Shown here: piece by piece, positions 1-8,501 of the stretch | Numbering within the stretch: position 1 is the first letter of the stretch | Layout: each line of letters opens with the position of its first letter | The notes under the pieces: model-generated | The model's input: the letters and a program-made list of their open reading frames with translations, nothing else | Told to the model about the DNA's origin: nothing | The model's database searches: none | Assembly: GCF_900111295.1 (NCBI RefSeq) | Contig: NZ_FOGT01000007.1 | Location: 174,652 to 238,651, forward strand | Direction: 5' to 3' | Source of the DNA: Salipaludibacillus aurantiacus | GTDB taxonomy: Bacteria > Bacillota > Bacilli > Bacillales > Salisediminibacteriaceae | Length of the DNA stretch: 64,000 nucleotides | Made by a program: the position numbers and the translations under genes

Positions 1-1008
1 TGCTGCAATATTACTGACTGAGTCTTTACCGACCGACTGCAGAAGGTGGAACAGATTAAAGCGGATCCCTTCCTGAAGCTTGTCATCCCCTTCTACTTGC
101 ACATCTGCATGATTCCAAAAATTATTTAAGTAGTCCTCTTGCTCTTGAAGGAGCGTTTCAAATAGTTTATCCCCAATCTCATTCTGAACCTTAAAAGCTT
201 GCTGTTTCAGATCCTCTCCGTGCCTTAACGTATCCGTAAATACATTCTTTTTAGTAAATTCAACGGCTTCATTTGTTTCCCAAGTATAGTGATCCTGAAC
301 ACGTCCGCTGGTTATCTCACACTTATACTCGTAACCAGGGGTACACGTGGATTCCGACACACAGGCTGCTGATAAATTTGAGGCTAATGTTTTGTTGACG
401 ATGACTGCTTGCTGATGGGACCCGTCCACTTCTTCCACGGTTAACCTTTTAGCATGTCCGGAGGCCACTCGAGGATCATTTGGATCGGTAAAATTCGAGA
501 CATCTCCGTTTAATTCCGACCAAACTTTTATGGTATTTACCTTTGAAAGAGGCTCGATTTTCACATTAATAGCAAACAGTTCTCTCGTTACGAATGAAAC
601 AACTCTTCTAAAGTGCAGTTTCACTTTCGCGCCTTGTGGAGATTCCCATTCTATAATGCGTTCAGAGTAGCCTTTATCAAAATACAGATTCTGTTCATAG
701 TTTAATACTGTTCCGTCAAAAACTGAGAAACGTTCCCCGTTAATGTAAATCTCGACAGTCTGCGCATCTATGACGTTAAGCAATTTCTGCTGCGTTTCCG
801 GAAAAGCATGAAGTTTTTCACCGTACTCAATTCCGGTTACATCATGAAACGCATTTATGTACGTACCGCGGACAGAAGTCATCCCCTGTTTATAGCCCTC
901 TTCAAAGTTACCCCTGACACCGATATAGCCATTCCCTAATGCATATAGACTCTCATTTTCCAGCAAACTATCTTTGTTTACTCCCGTCTGGGTTAGGTGC
1001 CACACCAT
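1..1008 (-). CDS. GH65 family disaccharide phosphorylase, N-terminal part (cut by window edge)
   Basis: Not closed inside the window: reading back from ATG at 1008-1006 gives 336 codons without a stop to base 1. The product begins MVWHLTQTGV and soon contains NESLYALGNGYIGVRGNFEEG-like sequence, the hallmark of the GH65 N-terminal beta-sandwich domain. Near the edge EGIRFNLFHLLQSVG marks the start of the (alpha/alpha)6 catalytic barrel; the catalytic Glu lies outside the window. GH65 enzymes in such operons are usually inverting maltose phosphorylases (maltose + Pi to glucose + beta-glucose-1-phosphate), but kojibiose, nigerose and trehalose phosphorylases look alike at the N-terminus. The upstream ribosome site is weak. 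It follows the GH13 gene and the maltodextrin transporter on the same strand, as in the Bacillus mdx/yvd cluster, so maltose phosphorylase is the favoured inference. Confidence 0.85.
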   Translation of the reverse strand, partial: MVWHLTQTGVNKDSLLENESLYALGNGYIGVRGNFEEGYKQGMTSVRGTYINAFHDVTGIEYGEKLHAFPETQQKLLNVIDAQTVEIYINGERFSVFDGTVLNYEQNLYFDKGYSERIIEWESPQGAKVKLHFRRVVSFVTRELFAINVKIEPLSKVNTIKVWSELNGDVSNFTDPNDPRVASGHAKRLTVEEVDGSHQQAVIVNKTLASNLSAACVSESTCTPGYEYKCEITSGRVQDHYTWETNEAVEFTKKNVFTDTLRHGEDLKQQAFKVQNEIGDKLFETLLQEQEDYLNNFWNHADVQVEGDDKLQEGIRFNLFHLLQSVGKDSVSNIAA

Positions 1009-1080
1009 TTATACCACTCACTTTCTGGCTTAGTCATTTTCAAAACTCTTTCACTTTGTTATTTCTGTTGAGTTGGTTTA

Positions 1081-1128
1081 AAAAAAGTATAAATGGCTCC
1101 CTATAGTCTTTTTCTATAGGTGAGCCAT
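1081..1128 (-). terminator. Intrinsic terminator between the GH13 and GH65 genes
   Basis: On the minus strand ATGGCTCACCTATAG pairs with CTATAGGGAGCCAT (1093-1106 with 1114-1128) and is followed by a T-rich tract (TTTATACTTTTTTT). It lies just after the GH13 stop, so it would attenuate read-through into the GH65 gene. Confidence 0.65.
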
Positions 1129-1158
1129 ATTCATTTCACATATCCGGTGATAGCCTGT

Positions 1159-2841
1159 CTATATACACTTTCCTTTATAAACTCTTGCTTCATAAGGCTG
1201 GATGGTTAATTGAGATTGGAAATCTTCTTGATCCTCATAGTTGCCAATTAACACTTCCGAATTCGTCATTTTTATATCAGGCACGTTAATTTTAACTGTG
1301 TCATCACTGAAATTTGTGAGTACTAATAACATTTCATCATTTAAACTCCTGGTATAAGCAAACACCTTCTCGTGCTCAGGTAAAATTAACTCATAATCTC
1401 CGTAGACTATAACAGAATGTTCTTTTCTTAACCGGATGAGCTGTCTGTAATAATGGAAGATAGACTGGTCTTCCCGAAGTGCCTTTTCAGCATTTATTTT
1501 CTTATAGTTTTCGTTTACTTTTATCCATGGCTCTCCTGTTGTAAAGCCTGCGTTAGGCGAATCATCCCATTGAACAGGTGTTCTCGCATTATCACGGCCT
1601 TTAGTGTAAATTGATTTCATTACTTCATTCTTATCTCTGCCCTTTTCATGAACCTGCTCATTATAAAAATTAATCGTTTCAATGTCCCGATAATCTTCAA
1701 TGGAATCAAATTCAATATTTGTCATACCAAGTTCTTCACCCTGATATATAAAAGGTGTCCCCTGAAGCATATGAAGAAAAGTACCTAGCATTTTGGCAGA
1801 TTTATCGTGGTAATTGTCATGATCTCCAAACCGTGAAACTACCCTCGGCTGATCGTGGTTATTTAAATACAGGCTGTTCCATCCGATCTCATGCAGTCCA
1901 GTTTGCCAACGGCTTATACTTTCCTTAAGATCCTTTAAATCCAAGGTTTTTAAATCCCATTTACCTCCTGAACCGGAATCCAAGTCCATATGTTCGAACT
2001 GGAAAACCATTTGTAATTCATTTCTGCTGAGGTCAGTATATTTCTTAGCTTCCTCAACACCGACGCCCGGCATTTCACCAACGGTCATGACATCATAATC
2101 CTTCAGTACCTTTTGATTCATTTCCTGAAGAAACTCATGAATGCGGGGCCCGTTCATGAAGAACTGTCCACCAGACCCATACACTTCATTTTCTTTTTTA
2201 GGCGCGTCAGGAAGTCCCGGAGTTTTAGAGATAAAATTAATAACATCCATTCGAAACCCGTCTATCCCCCGATCCAGCCACTTTCGCATCATTGCGTATA
2301 TGTCTTCTCTCAGTTCCTCATTCTCCCAATTCAGGTCTGGCTGTTTTGGGCTGAATAAATGCAGGTAGTAATCGTCAGTCTCTTCATTGTATTTCCACGC
2401 TGAACCCCCAAAGGTGGCTCCCCAATTGTTAGGTTCTTTCCCGTTTTTACCTGAACGCCAAATATAATACTCTCTGTATTTACTATCTTTAGATTTCTTA
2501 GCATCCTGAAACCATTCATGTTCGTCAGAGGTATGATTAACAACTAAATCCATAATTAATTTCATGTCCCGCTTATGCACTTCTTCCAAAAGATTTTGCC
2601 AATCTTCCATTGTGCCGAAATCTTCCATAATTTGGTCATAATGGGATATATCGTAGCCATTATCATCATTAGGTGACTGATAAACAGGCGAGAGCCAGAT
2701 GACATCAACACCTAAATAGTTTAAATAATCGAGTTTCTGAATGATCCCTGGGATATCCCCAATTCCGTCTCCATTGCTATCATTAAAGCTTCGCGGGTAA
2801 ATTTGATAAACAACACTTTCTTTCCACCAATTATGTTCCAT
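1159..2841 (-). CDS. malL: Oligo-1,6-glucosidase / alpha-glucosidase (GH13)
   Basis: A 560-residue cytoplasmic GH13 enzyme, the same length as Bacillus MalL (about 561). The start gives MEHNWWKESVVYQIYPRSF, and NDDNGYDISHY and DLVVNHTSDEH are the conserved early GH13 regions. The catalytic triad is visible: nucleophile Asp199 in GFRMDV, acid/base Glu256 in MTVGE, and Asp330 in NNHDQPR. Val200 right after the nucleophile is known in this subfamily to favour alpha-1,6 linkages (isomaltose, panose). The ribosome site GGAGG lies 8 bases before ATG, and the gene is 32 bp downstream of the permease gene, so it is co-transcribed with the transporter. It likely cleaves imported malto/isomalto-oligosaccharides to glucose. 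Trehalose-6-phosphate hydrolase is less likely because the neighbours are ABC transporter rather than PTS genes. Confidence 0.9.
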   Translation of the reverse strand: MEHNWWKESVVYQIYPRSFNDSNGDGIGDIPGIIQKLDYLNYLGVDVIWLSPVYQSPNDDNGYDISHYDQIMEDFGTMEDWQNLLEEVHKRDMKLIMDLVVNHTSDEHEWFQDAKKSKDSKYREYYIWRSGKNGKEPNNWGATFGGSAWKYNEETDDYYLHLFSPKQPDLNWENEELREDIYAMMRKWLDRGIDGFRMDVINFISKTPGLPDAPKKENEVYGSGGQFFMNGPRIHEFLQEMNQKVLKDYDVMTVGEMPGVGVEEAKKYTDLSRNELQMVFQFEHMDLDSGSGGKWDLKTLDLKDLKESISRWQTGLHEIGWNSLYLNNHDQPRVVSRFGDHDNYHDKSAKMLGTFLHMLQGTPFIYQGEELGMTNIEFDSIEDYRDIETINFYNEQVHEKGRDKNEVMKSIYTKGRDNARTPVQWDDSPNAGFTTGEPWIKVNENYKKINAEKALREDQSIFHYYRQLIRLRKEHSVIVYGDYELILPEHEKVFAYTRSLNDEMLLVLTNFSDDTVKINVPDIKMTNSEVLIGNYEDQEDFQSQLTIQPYEARVYKGKCI

Positions 2842-2873
2842 GTTAAAACCTCCATGTAATTATGAGACTAACT

Positions 2874-3692
2874 TTATTTTAGGGAGCCTCTCATGACGCC
2901 GCCTATAATCCATTTTTGAACGAAAATATATAATACAATCATAGGAAGCATGGCCATTAAATAAGAAGCGAATGCCAAATTGTAGTCAGTACTGAATTGT
3001 CCTTGGAATGCATATTGAACTAACGGCAATGTATACATACTGGAATCACTTAAGATAACAAGCGGCAGCATAAAATCATTCCAGGCTGCCAGTGCCGTTA
3101 AGATTGCCACAGTCGCATGCATAGGCATCATCATAGGAAAAATAATTTTCCAGAAGACCTTCCACGTTCCTGCGCCATCAATGTGTGCTGCTTCCTCCAG
3201 TTCCACCGGAAGCGTTTTAACGTAGCCCACATATATAAACACATTAAATGCCAAATGCATCACACCATTTAAGAAGCCAAGCCCTACCAGGTTGTCCATC
3301 CCCCATGCACTTGTCTGTAGGACAAGAGGCAGCATAATAATAGGAAATGGAATAAACATGGCACTAATGAAGTAGAAGTATAGAAACTTATAAAACTTCT
3401 TGTGCATATTACGAGCAATAGCATAAGCAACCATAGAGTGAGTCAACACAACAATTGCTACTGTAAACACGGTGACAAATACACTGTTACCCAGGGCATT
3501 AAAGAAATTCGTCACCTCTATCGCACGGAAGAAGTTGTCAAACGTCCAGGTCTCAGGCAAGGCTAATAAATTCCCCGTCATCTCCTGAGGTGTTTTAAAT
3601 GCAATTGTAATAGTTAAATACAAAGGGAAAAGAATAAATACAGTTCCCAAAATCAGCAAGATGGTGGCTTTCCAGTTAACTTTACTGCTCAT
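2874..3692 (-). CDS. Maltodextrin-type ABC transporter permease (MalG family)
   Basis: A 272-residue integral membrane protein with about six hydrophobic segments, the first at residues 10-30. It carries the inner-membrane EAA loop, EAAHIDGAGTWKVFWKIIFP, that docks the ATPase. Length and loop fit the CUT1 family MalG/MdxG permeases. Its ATG overlaps the stop of the upstream permease by one base (TAATG), which suggests translational coupling. No ATPase gene is in the operon; in Bacillus a shared MsmX-type ATPase serves such importers, so that is expected. Substrate assignment to malto-oligosaccharides rests on the neighbouring GH13 and GH65 genes. Confidence 0.9.
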   Translation of the reverse strand: MSSKVNWKATILLILGTVFILFPLYLTITIAFKTPQEMTGNLLALPETWTFDNFFRAIEVTNFFNALGNSVFVTVFTVAIVVLTHSMVAYAIARNMHKKFYKFLYFYFISAMFIPFPIIMLPLVLQTSAWGMDNLVGLGFLNGVMHLAFNVFIYVGYVKTLPVELEEAAHIDGAGTWKVFWKIIFPMMMPMHATVAILTALAAWNDFMLPLVILSDSSMYTLPLVQYAFQGQFSTDYNLAFASYLMAMLPMIVLYIFVQKWIIGGVMRGSLK

Positions 3693-4552
3693 TAGCCCTT
3701 CACCTCTTTTCGTTCAAGAATACGGAGCTGAATAACCGATATAGCCACAATGACTATGAAATAAATAACCGCATTGGCAGATTGATAGGCAAATTGTCCA
3801 CCTTCAAAACCGCCACGATAGATCAATAGGGCAATTGATTCTGTTGCGCGTCCTGGTCCACCGCCGGTCAAGCCAATAATCTGGTCAAATGCCATTAGAA
3901 AGTTTTTCATCGCAACAACCATATTGATAGTGAAAAATGGTGCAATAAGGGGGAAGGTAAGCCTCCAAAACTTAGCCCATGAGCCTGCCCCGTCAATATC
4001 CGCTGCTTCATAAACTTGGTCATCAACAGTCGAAAGTCCAGCGAGGTAAAGCAGTGTATTAAATGCTGTGGATTGCCAAACAGCAACAATGACTACCCCA
4101 ATCCAGGCGAGGTTCTGATTACCTAATATGTTTCGAGAAAGAAAATCTATATCTAATGCCTGGCCTAATTGCGGAAGCATATGAGTAAACATAAATTGAA
4201 AGATAAAACTTACAATCAACACACTCAATATAAATGGCAAAAAGTACATGGCTCTTAGTGTTTTTCTAAACTTAATCTTTGCGTTAAGCCCTATAGCGAT
4301 AAATAAACTCAGCATGTTCACAAGAAGAGTCGCCACTATAGCAAATTGAAAGGTGAAGCCGTATGCGCTGAGTGCTCTTCCATCTTGAAACACATTGAAA
4401 TAGTTAATAAATCCGACAAAATCCCAATCTCCATAACCTCTGAAATTAGTGAAACTGTAAAAAATCCCTTGTAAGGCTGGATATGTATGAAATATAAAAA
4501 AGAGGATGAATGCCGGCAGTACCATCATGAGAAACACATGATCTTTTTTCAC
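3692..4552 (-). CDS. Maltodextrin-type ABC transporter permease (MalF family)
   Basis: A 286-residue membrane permease with a GTG start preceded by GGAGG at a good distance. The N-terminal hydrophobic helix (about residues 7-27) is followed by further membrane helices. The EAA loop reads EAADIDGAGSWAKFWRLTFP. It forms the heterodimeric channel with the following MalG-type permease. It is shorter than E. coli MalF (about 514), as is usual for Gram-positive CUT1 permeases lacking the large periplasmic loop. A stable hairpin (4577-4602) separates it from the binding-protein gene upstream. Confidence 0.9.
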   Translation of the reverse strand: MKKDHVFLMMVLPAFILFFIFHTYPALQGIFYSFTNFRGYGDWDFVGFINYFNVFQDGRALSAYGFTFQFAIVATLLVNMLSLFIAIGLNAKIKFRKTLRAMYFLPFILSVLIVSFIFQFMFTHMLPQLGQALDIDFLSRNILGNQNLAWIGVVIVAVWQSTAFNTLLYLAGLSTVDDQVYEAADIDGAGSWAKFWRLTFPLIAPFFTINMVVAMKNFLMAFDQIIGLTGGGPGRATESIALLIYRGGFEGGQFAYQSANAVIYFIVIVAISVIQLRILERKEVKG

Positions 4553-4576
4553 GATTATGACCTCCTATAAGGGATA

Positions 4577-4602
4577 GGGGGTACCTGTTTCGTGATACCC
4601 CC
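4577..4602 (-). promoter_or_regulatory. Intercistronic hairpin after the binding-protein gene
   Basis: GGGGGTA (4577-4583) pairs with TACCCCC (4596-4602) across a 12-base loop. There is no U-tract, so it is more like an mRNA-stabilising or attenuating hairpin than a terminator. Such structures commonly let the binding protein be made in excess over the permeases. Confidence 0.5.
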
Positions 4603-4608
4603 GGGCAC

Positions 4609-5841
4609 TTACCTATTTTGATTTGCATCCCATTCATTATCGATCTCTTCCAGTGACTGTTCTTTATTTTGGTTAATCAGGAAATCCTGAACTAAGTTTT
4701 CTACTCCCATACCAGCTGGGTAATAGTGGTCAGGGAAACTAGTTAGTCTGTCATTTTCAAAATACTCGCGGATTCCGTCAAATACTTCGTCTTCCTGAAA
4801 TACACCTTCTACTGCTGAAAAGGCACTTTGCTCGTCAATATACTGTTCAGCAACGTCCTGACTAACCATAAACTCAAGGAACTTTTCTGCTTCTTCCGGA
4901 TGATCTGTCTCTTCACTGACTGTTAATACAACATCCACCCCGGAAACTAACTCATTTTCTTCAGCATCTTCGTTCGATGGCAATGCAAACGTCCCAAGTT
5001 CAATATCCGGGTTAGACTCTAAAATCTCAGGAATCGCCCAGTTCCCTTGGATATAAAAGACACTCCCGCCAGTCGCAAAAGCTCTGTTCCCGTCATTGTA
5101 ACCGACACCAAAATTATCTGAATGACCATAGTCAAGTAATTGAACCATCTTATCTGCTACTTCATCGTACTCGTCAACAAATGTTGCTTCTCCTTCATTT
5201 TTACGCTCAGCAAAATCATCTTCCACCAGGTTCCCTGCTACAGCGTTCCAAACTGCCATACCTGTCCATGCTTCCTGAAGAGTAAAGAAAATTGGTGTTT
5301 CACCTGCATCTTGTGCTGTCTCAAGAACATCAATGAATTCGTTCCAGTCCTGAGGGATGTCGATTCCTAACTCATCGACTTTTTCTTGGTTGTAAATTAC
5401 GTGGTTTGCGTTTGTAGCATACGGCACACCATAATTACCTTCAGACTCAGGGCCCACTAACGCATTTAACATGTCAACATAGGATGACTGTACCTCATCA
5501 AGTACCGCAGATTCAGTAAAATCTTTAAAAACCCCTTCTCTTGCCAGTTCACCATAAGTAGCATTACCGCCTATAGACATGAGGTCAGGCATATCCCCTC
5601 TTGTTAACCTTGTTCTCAATACAGTCTCTGCTTCCGGAGGGGCCTCTAAATTAATGGATATGTCAGGGTTTTCACTTTCAAAATCCTCAATAAGTCGCTC
5701 GTAAGTCCCTATACTTTCTGATTTGTTTGAGAAAAGCTCCAAAGTGACTTGGCCATCTCCACCGTCTGTCCCGCCACATCCTGCTGCAAAAGCTGTTAAA
5801 CCAAAAGCCGCCGGTAATAAAAATACTTTTTTTATAGACAT
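4609..5841 (-). CDS. Maltodextrin-type ABC transporter substrate-binding lipoprotein
   Basis: The start at 5841 is chosen because TAAGGAGGAATT precedes that ATG and the product then begins with a lipoprotein signal peptide (MSIKKVFLLPAAFG), ending in the lipobox AFAAGC with the lipidated Cys at residue 22. A longer frame to 5970 lacks such support. The mature protein (about 390 residues) has the SBP family 1 pattern, for example TRGDMPDLMSIGG and IYNQEKVDELGIDIPQDWNEF. It binds sugar outside the membrane and delivers it to the two permeases. It is very acidic, as expected for a halophile's exported protein. A GTAAACGTTTAC operator lies 35 bp upstream, so it is probably repressed by the adjacent LacI-type regulator. 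Confidence 0.9.
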   Translation of the reverse strand: MSIKKVFLLPAAFGLTAFAAGCGGTDGGDGQVTLELFSNKSESIGTYERLIEDFESENPDISINLEAPPEAETVLRTRLTRGDMPDLMSIGGNATYGELAREGVFKDFTESAVLDEVQSSYVDMLNALVGPESEGNYGVPYATNANHVIYNQEKVDELGIDIPQDWNEFIDVLETAQDAGETPIFFTLQEAWTGMAVWNAVAGNLVEDDFAERKNEGEATFVDEYDEVADKMVQLLDYGHSDNFGVGYNDGNRAFATGGSVFYIQGNWAIPEILESNPDIELGTFALPSNEDAEENELVSGVDVVLTVSEETDHPEEAEKFLEFMVSQDVAEQYIDEQSAFSAVEGVFQEDEVFDGIREYFENDRLTSFPDHYYPAGMGVENLVQDFLINQNKEQSLEEIDNEWDANQNR

Positions 5842-5876
5842 AAAATAATTCCTCCTTAGAAAATATACGACTCTAC

Positions 5877-5888
5877 GTAAACGTTTAC
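5877..5888. promoter_or_regulatory. LacI-type operator before the transporter operon
   Basis: GTAAACGTTTAC is a perfect 12-bp palindrome with central CG, the classic LacI/GalR-family operator shape. It lies between the regulator and the binding-protein start; a cre site for CcpA is an alternative reading. Confidence 0.75.
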
Positions 5889-6005
5889 TGAAAGGGTAAA
5901 AAATAATAAACGGATCGCTTTCTAAATTTCTCTTCAAAACTCTTTCAATAAAGGGTTTTATCGGCATCATCAGACAGCTAACTATAAATATTAATTAACC
6001 TTTAC

Positions 6006-6017
6006 GAAAACGTTTAA
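6006..6017. promoter_or_regulatory. Possible degenerate LacI-type operator
   Basis: GAAAACGTTTAA differs from the two GTAAACGTTTAC sites only at the edges. It sits 25 bp after the regulator stop and could serve as an auxiliary site. Confidence 0.35.
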
Positions 6018-6041
6018 CCTTAAGTTAAAAAAAACAAAAAA

Positions 6042-7046
6042 CTAATTTATTTTTTTTACACTTTCTCTTTCAACAATCTTATGAGAAACAATACAATTTT
6101 CAGGAACCGTGCCTGTGTTAATCATGTTCATTATCATTTCCCCTGCACTTTCACCCATCTTTAACATAGGCTGCGCCACTGTGGTTAATGGAGGGATACT
6201 CATTTCTGAAATAGCCAGATTGTCATAGCCAATTACTGATAATCTGCCAGGAATATCTATGTTCATTTTGTGAGCTTTTGAAATGATTCCTAGCGCCATT
6301 TCATCACTGGCAGCAAAAACAGCTGTTAATTCTGGATGAGCAGAAATAAGTTTTTCAAAGGCTTCTGATCCATCTTTAAAGCTGAAGCCACGCCCAGAAA
6401 CGATAAGACTTTCAGAGAGAGGAACCTGATTCATTTCCATTGCCATCTTAAATCCTTCAATACGCGGTAGACCAGCAATCATATCTTGTCTATTCCCGCT
6501 TACCATCCCTATCTTAGAATGCCCCTGTTTAATTAAGTATTCCGTAGCATGATAGGCTGCCAGCCGGTCGTCCACCTTAACGTGCGGAACAGGTAAATTA
6601 ATAGATTCGGACGATAACAGAACGACAGGTATGTTGAATTTATTTAGAAACTCATAATATTCATTTTTTAAAATTTCACTTGTAAAAATAATACCATCTA
6701 CTTGTTTTTCTTTAAGAAGATGCAGATATTGCATGGTTTTTTTTCCATTAGATTCAGTGTGGCACACAATCACACTTGTCCCAGTTTGATGAGCGACATT
6801 CTCTATCCCGCTAACCATTTCAGAGACAATCATACTTGATATACTGGGCACTAAAACCCCAATTGTATTTGTCCGCTTACTTATCAAGCCCCTGGCTACG
6901 CCATTAGGATGATAGCCTAGTTCTTCAATAGTCTGAAGGACTTTCTTACGCGTTTCTTCTGTGTACCCCTCCTTATGGTTTAAAATTCTGGAAACCGTAG
7001 CAATGGATACATTAGCTTTTTTTGCGACATCTTTAATAGTTGCCAA
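6042..7046 (-). CDS. LacI/GalR family transcriptional regulator of the maltose operon
   Basis: A 334-residue regulator of standard LacI length. Residues 1-55 are the DNA-binding head (TIKDVAKKANVSIATVSRIL helix-turn-helix, then the hinge helix GVARGLISKRTNTIGV). The rest is the periplasmic-binding-like effector domain (IGVLVPSISS, VDGIIFTSE, VIGYDNLAISEMSIPPLTTV). The start is TTG at 7046-7044, supported by AAGGTGG seven bases upstream. It is the first gene of the minus-strand cluster. The GTAAACGTTTAC palindromes before it (7090) and before the binding-protein gene (5877) imply autoregulation and control of the sugar operon, with a malto-oligosaccharide as probable inducer. Confidence 0.9.
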   Translation of the reverse strand: MATIKDVAKKANVSIATVSRILNHKEGYTEETRKKVLQTIEELGYHPNGVARGLISKRTNTIGVLVPSISSMIVSEMVSGIENVAHQTGTSVIVCHTESNGKKTMQYLHLLKEKQVDGIIFTSEILKNEYYEFLNKFNIPVVLLSSESINLPVPHVKVDDRLAAYHATEYLIKQGHSKIGMVSGNRQDMIAGLPRIEGFKMAMEMNQVPLSESLIVSGRGFSFKDGSEAFEKLISAHPELTAVFAASDEMALGIISKAHKMNIDIPGRLSVIGYDNLAISEMSIPPLTTVAQPMLKMGESAGEMIMNMINTGTVPENCIVSHKIVERESVKKIN

Positions 7047-7089
7047 TGTCTTACCACCTTCATGTAGTCAGTCTATTATTGCAATTAAC

Positions 7090-7101
7090 GTAAACGTTTA
7101 C
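7090..7101. promoter_or_regulatory. LacI-type operator before the regulator gene
   Basis: A second perfect GTAAACGTTTAC palindrome, identical to that at 5877, 44 bp upstream of the regulator start codon. This points to autoregulation. Confidence 0.75.
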
Positions 7102-7170
7102 ACGAAGAATCATACCATATCTGTTAATTAGTTATCAAGAGAGTTTTTTAATTTTTTATACATCATTTGG

Positions 7171-7318
7171 GGGATTGTGTCAGATTTCGTTGGTATTGTG
7201 ACATTCTTAGCTTGGATTGTGGTGCTTTTTGGCCATGATTGTTGCACTTTTGGCCGGGATTGTGCCAATTTTGACCATAATTACTGCACTTCCGGCCAGA
7301 ATTGTGACACTCGGCCCC
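7171..7318. repeat. Degenerate 21-bp tandem repeat, about seven copies
   Basis: Units begin ATTGTG(A/C)CA and continue with a CTTTTGGCCA-like half, spaced about 21 bp (for example TTGTTGCACTTTTGGCCGGG). Because 21 is divisible by three, both strands stay open for about 60 codons, but there is no ribosome site, so the frames are treated as non-coding. It lies in the 340 bp between the LacI regulator and the lipoprotein gene. Confidence 0.7.
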
Positions 7319-7385
7319 CACACACAACCCAAGCAAGGGCCGCCGCACAGTTTACCGACAACGCCGCGCCCCCCAACTACTTTCC

Positions 7386-8234
7386 CTACTCCACATTCTC
7401 CACAAAAACGACCAGACTCCTGAGCATGTTATAAAAAGGCTTGAGGTCATTTCTCGGGTTCCTGAAGTCATAGTTAATTTCCAGCTGCATGGCTTCGGTG
7501 CCGTATTCGTTCCAGGTGTGGTGAGTGACTGTTCCCGGATGGTTTGCTGAAAAGGTGTGGTTCTCATAGACACGTTCAATCCCATGATGGTTAAGGATGG
7601 TGTACAACTGCTGCATCCACTCCTCCTTCACAGTGTCTCCGCCGCCGGTGCCAATATCCACATCGAACGGTCTGTCCTGACTTGAGCCATGCAAATCAAT
7701 GACTAAATCGATCTCGTGCTCCTCAATGATCTCACCGATCTTCTCTTTATACTCTCCGTCAAGGATATAGTTCGCATCTTCACCTTTGTGAGTATTAAAT
7801 ATTATATGGGCCCCTGTGTAATCCTGAATTAAATGCGTCAAAGCACCCGTATAGATTTCTGCCGGCTTGACTTCGCTTTCACGGACGTGGCGGGTCGTGT
7901 GGGGTGCTGAAATCAGCACGTTTACCTCTCCGCTTCCTTCAATAAAAGCTACATGCTTATCAGCCCCCATGGCACCTTTATAATCGTTTTGGGAGAATGA
8001 CTTTTCATATGAAAAAATTTCACTTTCAAGCTCTTTCGTTTTATAGGTGTCTTTCAACGTTTTCGCTCCCATTTCACTAAAATTATAATCAACTAATTCC
8101 AGTGCTCTTATTTCTTCCGGCTCTTCTTCGCCGGCTTTATTCTCTGCTCTCTGAAGGGTTGATTCCTGCTCGCCTCCCCAACAGCCTGTCACAAATACTA
8201 ATATAATTAAGACGATAACATACCTGATTTCCAT
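7386..8234 (-). CDS. Lipoprotein with N-formylglutamate amidohydrolase-like domain
   Basis: A 282-residue exported protein. Residues 1-18 form a lipoprotein signal peptide ending in the lipobox FVTGC. After a charged linker, residues about 85-280 match the FGase-like metallohydrolase pattern: ISAPHTTRHVRES, AEIYTGALTHLIQ, DLVIDLHGSSQDRPFDVDIG, HPGTVTHHTW and AMQLEINYDFR. The DLHG motif and neighbouring His/Glu residues probably bind Zn. The family removes formyl or related acyl/amide groups; an extracellular lipidated version may act on peptidoglycan or gamma-glutamyl material, but the substrate is unknown. GGGAGC precedes the ATG. It is a single gene on the minus strand, separated from the sortase by a terminator. 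Confidence 0.7.
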   Translation of the reverse strand: MEIRYVIVLIILVFVTGCWGGEQESTLQRAENKAGEEEPEEIRALELVDYNFSEMGAKTLKDTYKTKELESEIFSYEKSFSQNDYKGAMGADKHVAFIEGSGEVNVLISAPHTTRHVRESEVKPAEIYTGALTHLIQDYTGAHIIFNTHKGEDANYILDGEYKEKIGEIIEEHEIDLVIDLHGSSQDRPFDVDIGTGGGDTVKEEWMQQLYTILNHHGIERVYENHTFSANHPGTVTHHTWNEYGTEAMQLEINYDFRNPRNDLKPFYNMLRSLVVFVENVE

Positions 8235-8394
8235 CCGCTCCCTTGAAACTATAAATCAATCTGTAAAACTTTTTGTTGGGTGTCCTCCTAGAATACTTTC
8301 ACATGAACCCGCGCAACGAGTAATCATCTCACCTAATATGAATATATGAACTTATTAGAGAAATAAGTCGACGGTTAAGATACTTTATTATAAA

Positions 8395-8421
8395 GAAGAG
8401 ACACCGATATGGCGCCTCTTC
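8395..8421 (-). terminator. Terminator after the class D sortase gene
   Basis: The minus strand reads GAAGAGGCGCC, a five-base loop, then GGTGTCTCTTC, followed by TTTATAAT. The stem has two wobble pairs. The rest of 8235-8501 shows no gene. Confidence 0.5.
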
Positions 8422-8501
8422 CTACTTATAGTTTTACTTTTAATCTGAGGAAATTATAAAACAGACGAGTTTTTCGGTCTAAGGTCTAAAAATTGACCAG
8501 T

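Noticed and set aside
5842..5970. A 43-codon N-terminal extension of the binding lipoprotein
   Set aside because: It lacks a ribosome site and would bury the signal peptide; the shorter start has a perfect ribosome site and lipobox.
7163..7434. Open frames on both strands across the 21-bp repeat, including a Cys/Asn/Gly/Gln 7-residue repeat peptide
   Set aside because: The repeat length is a multiple of three, which keeps frames open; there is no ribosome site.
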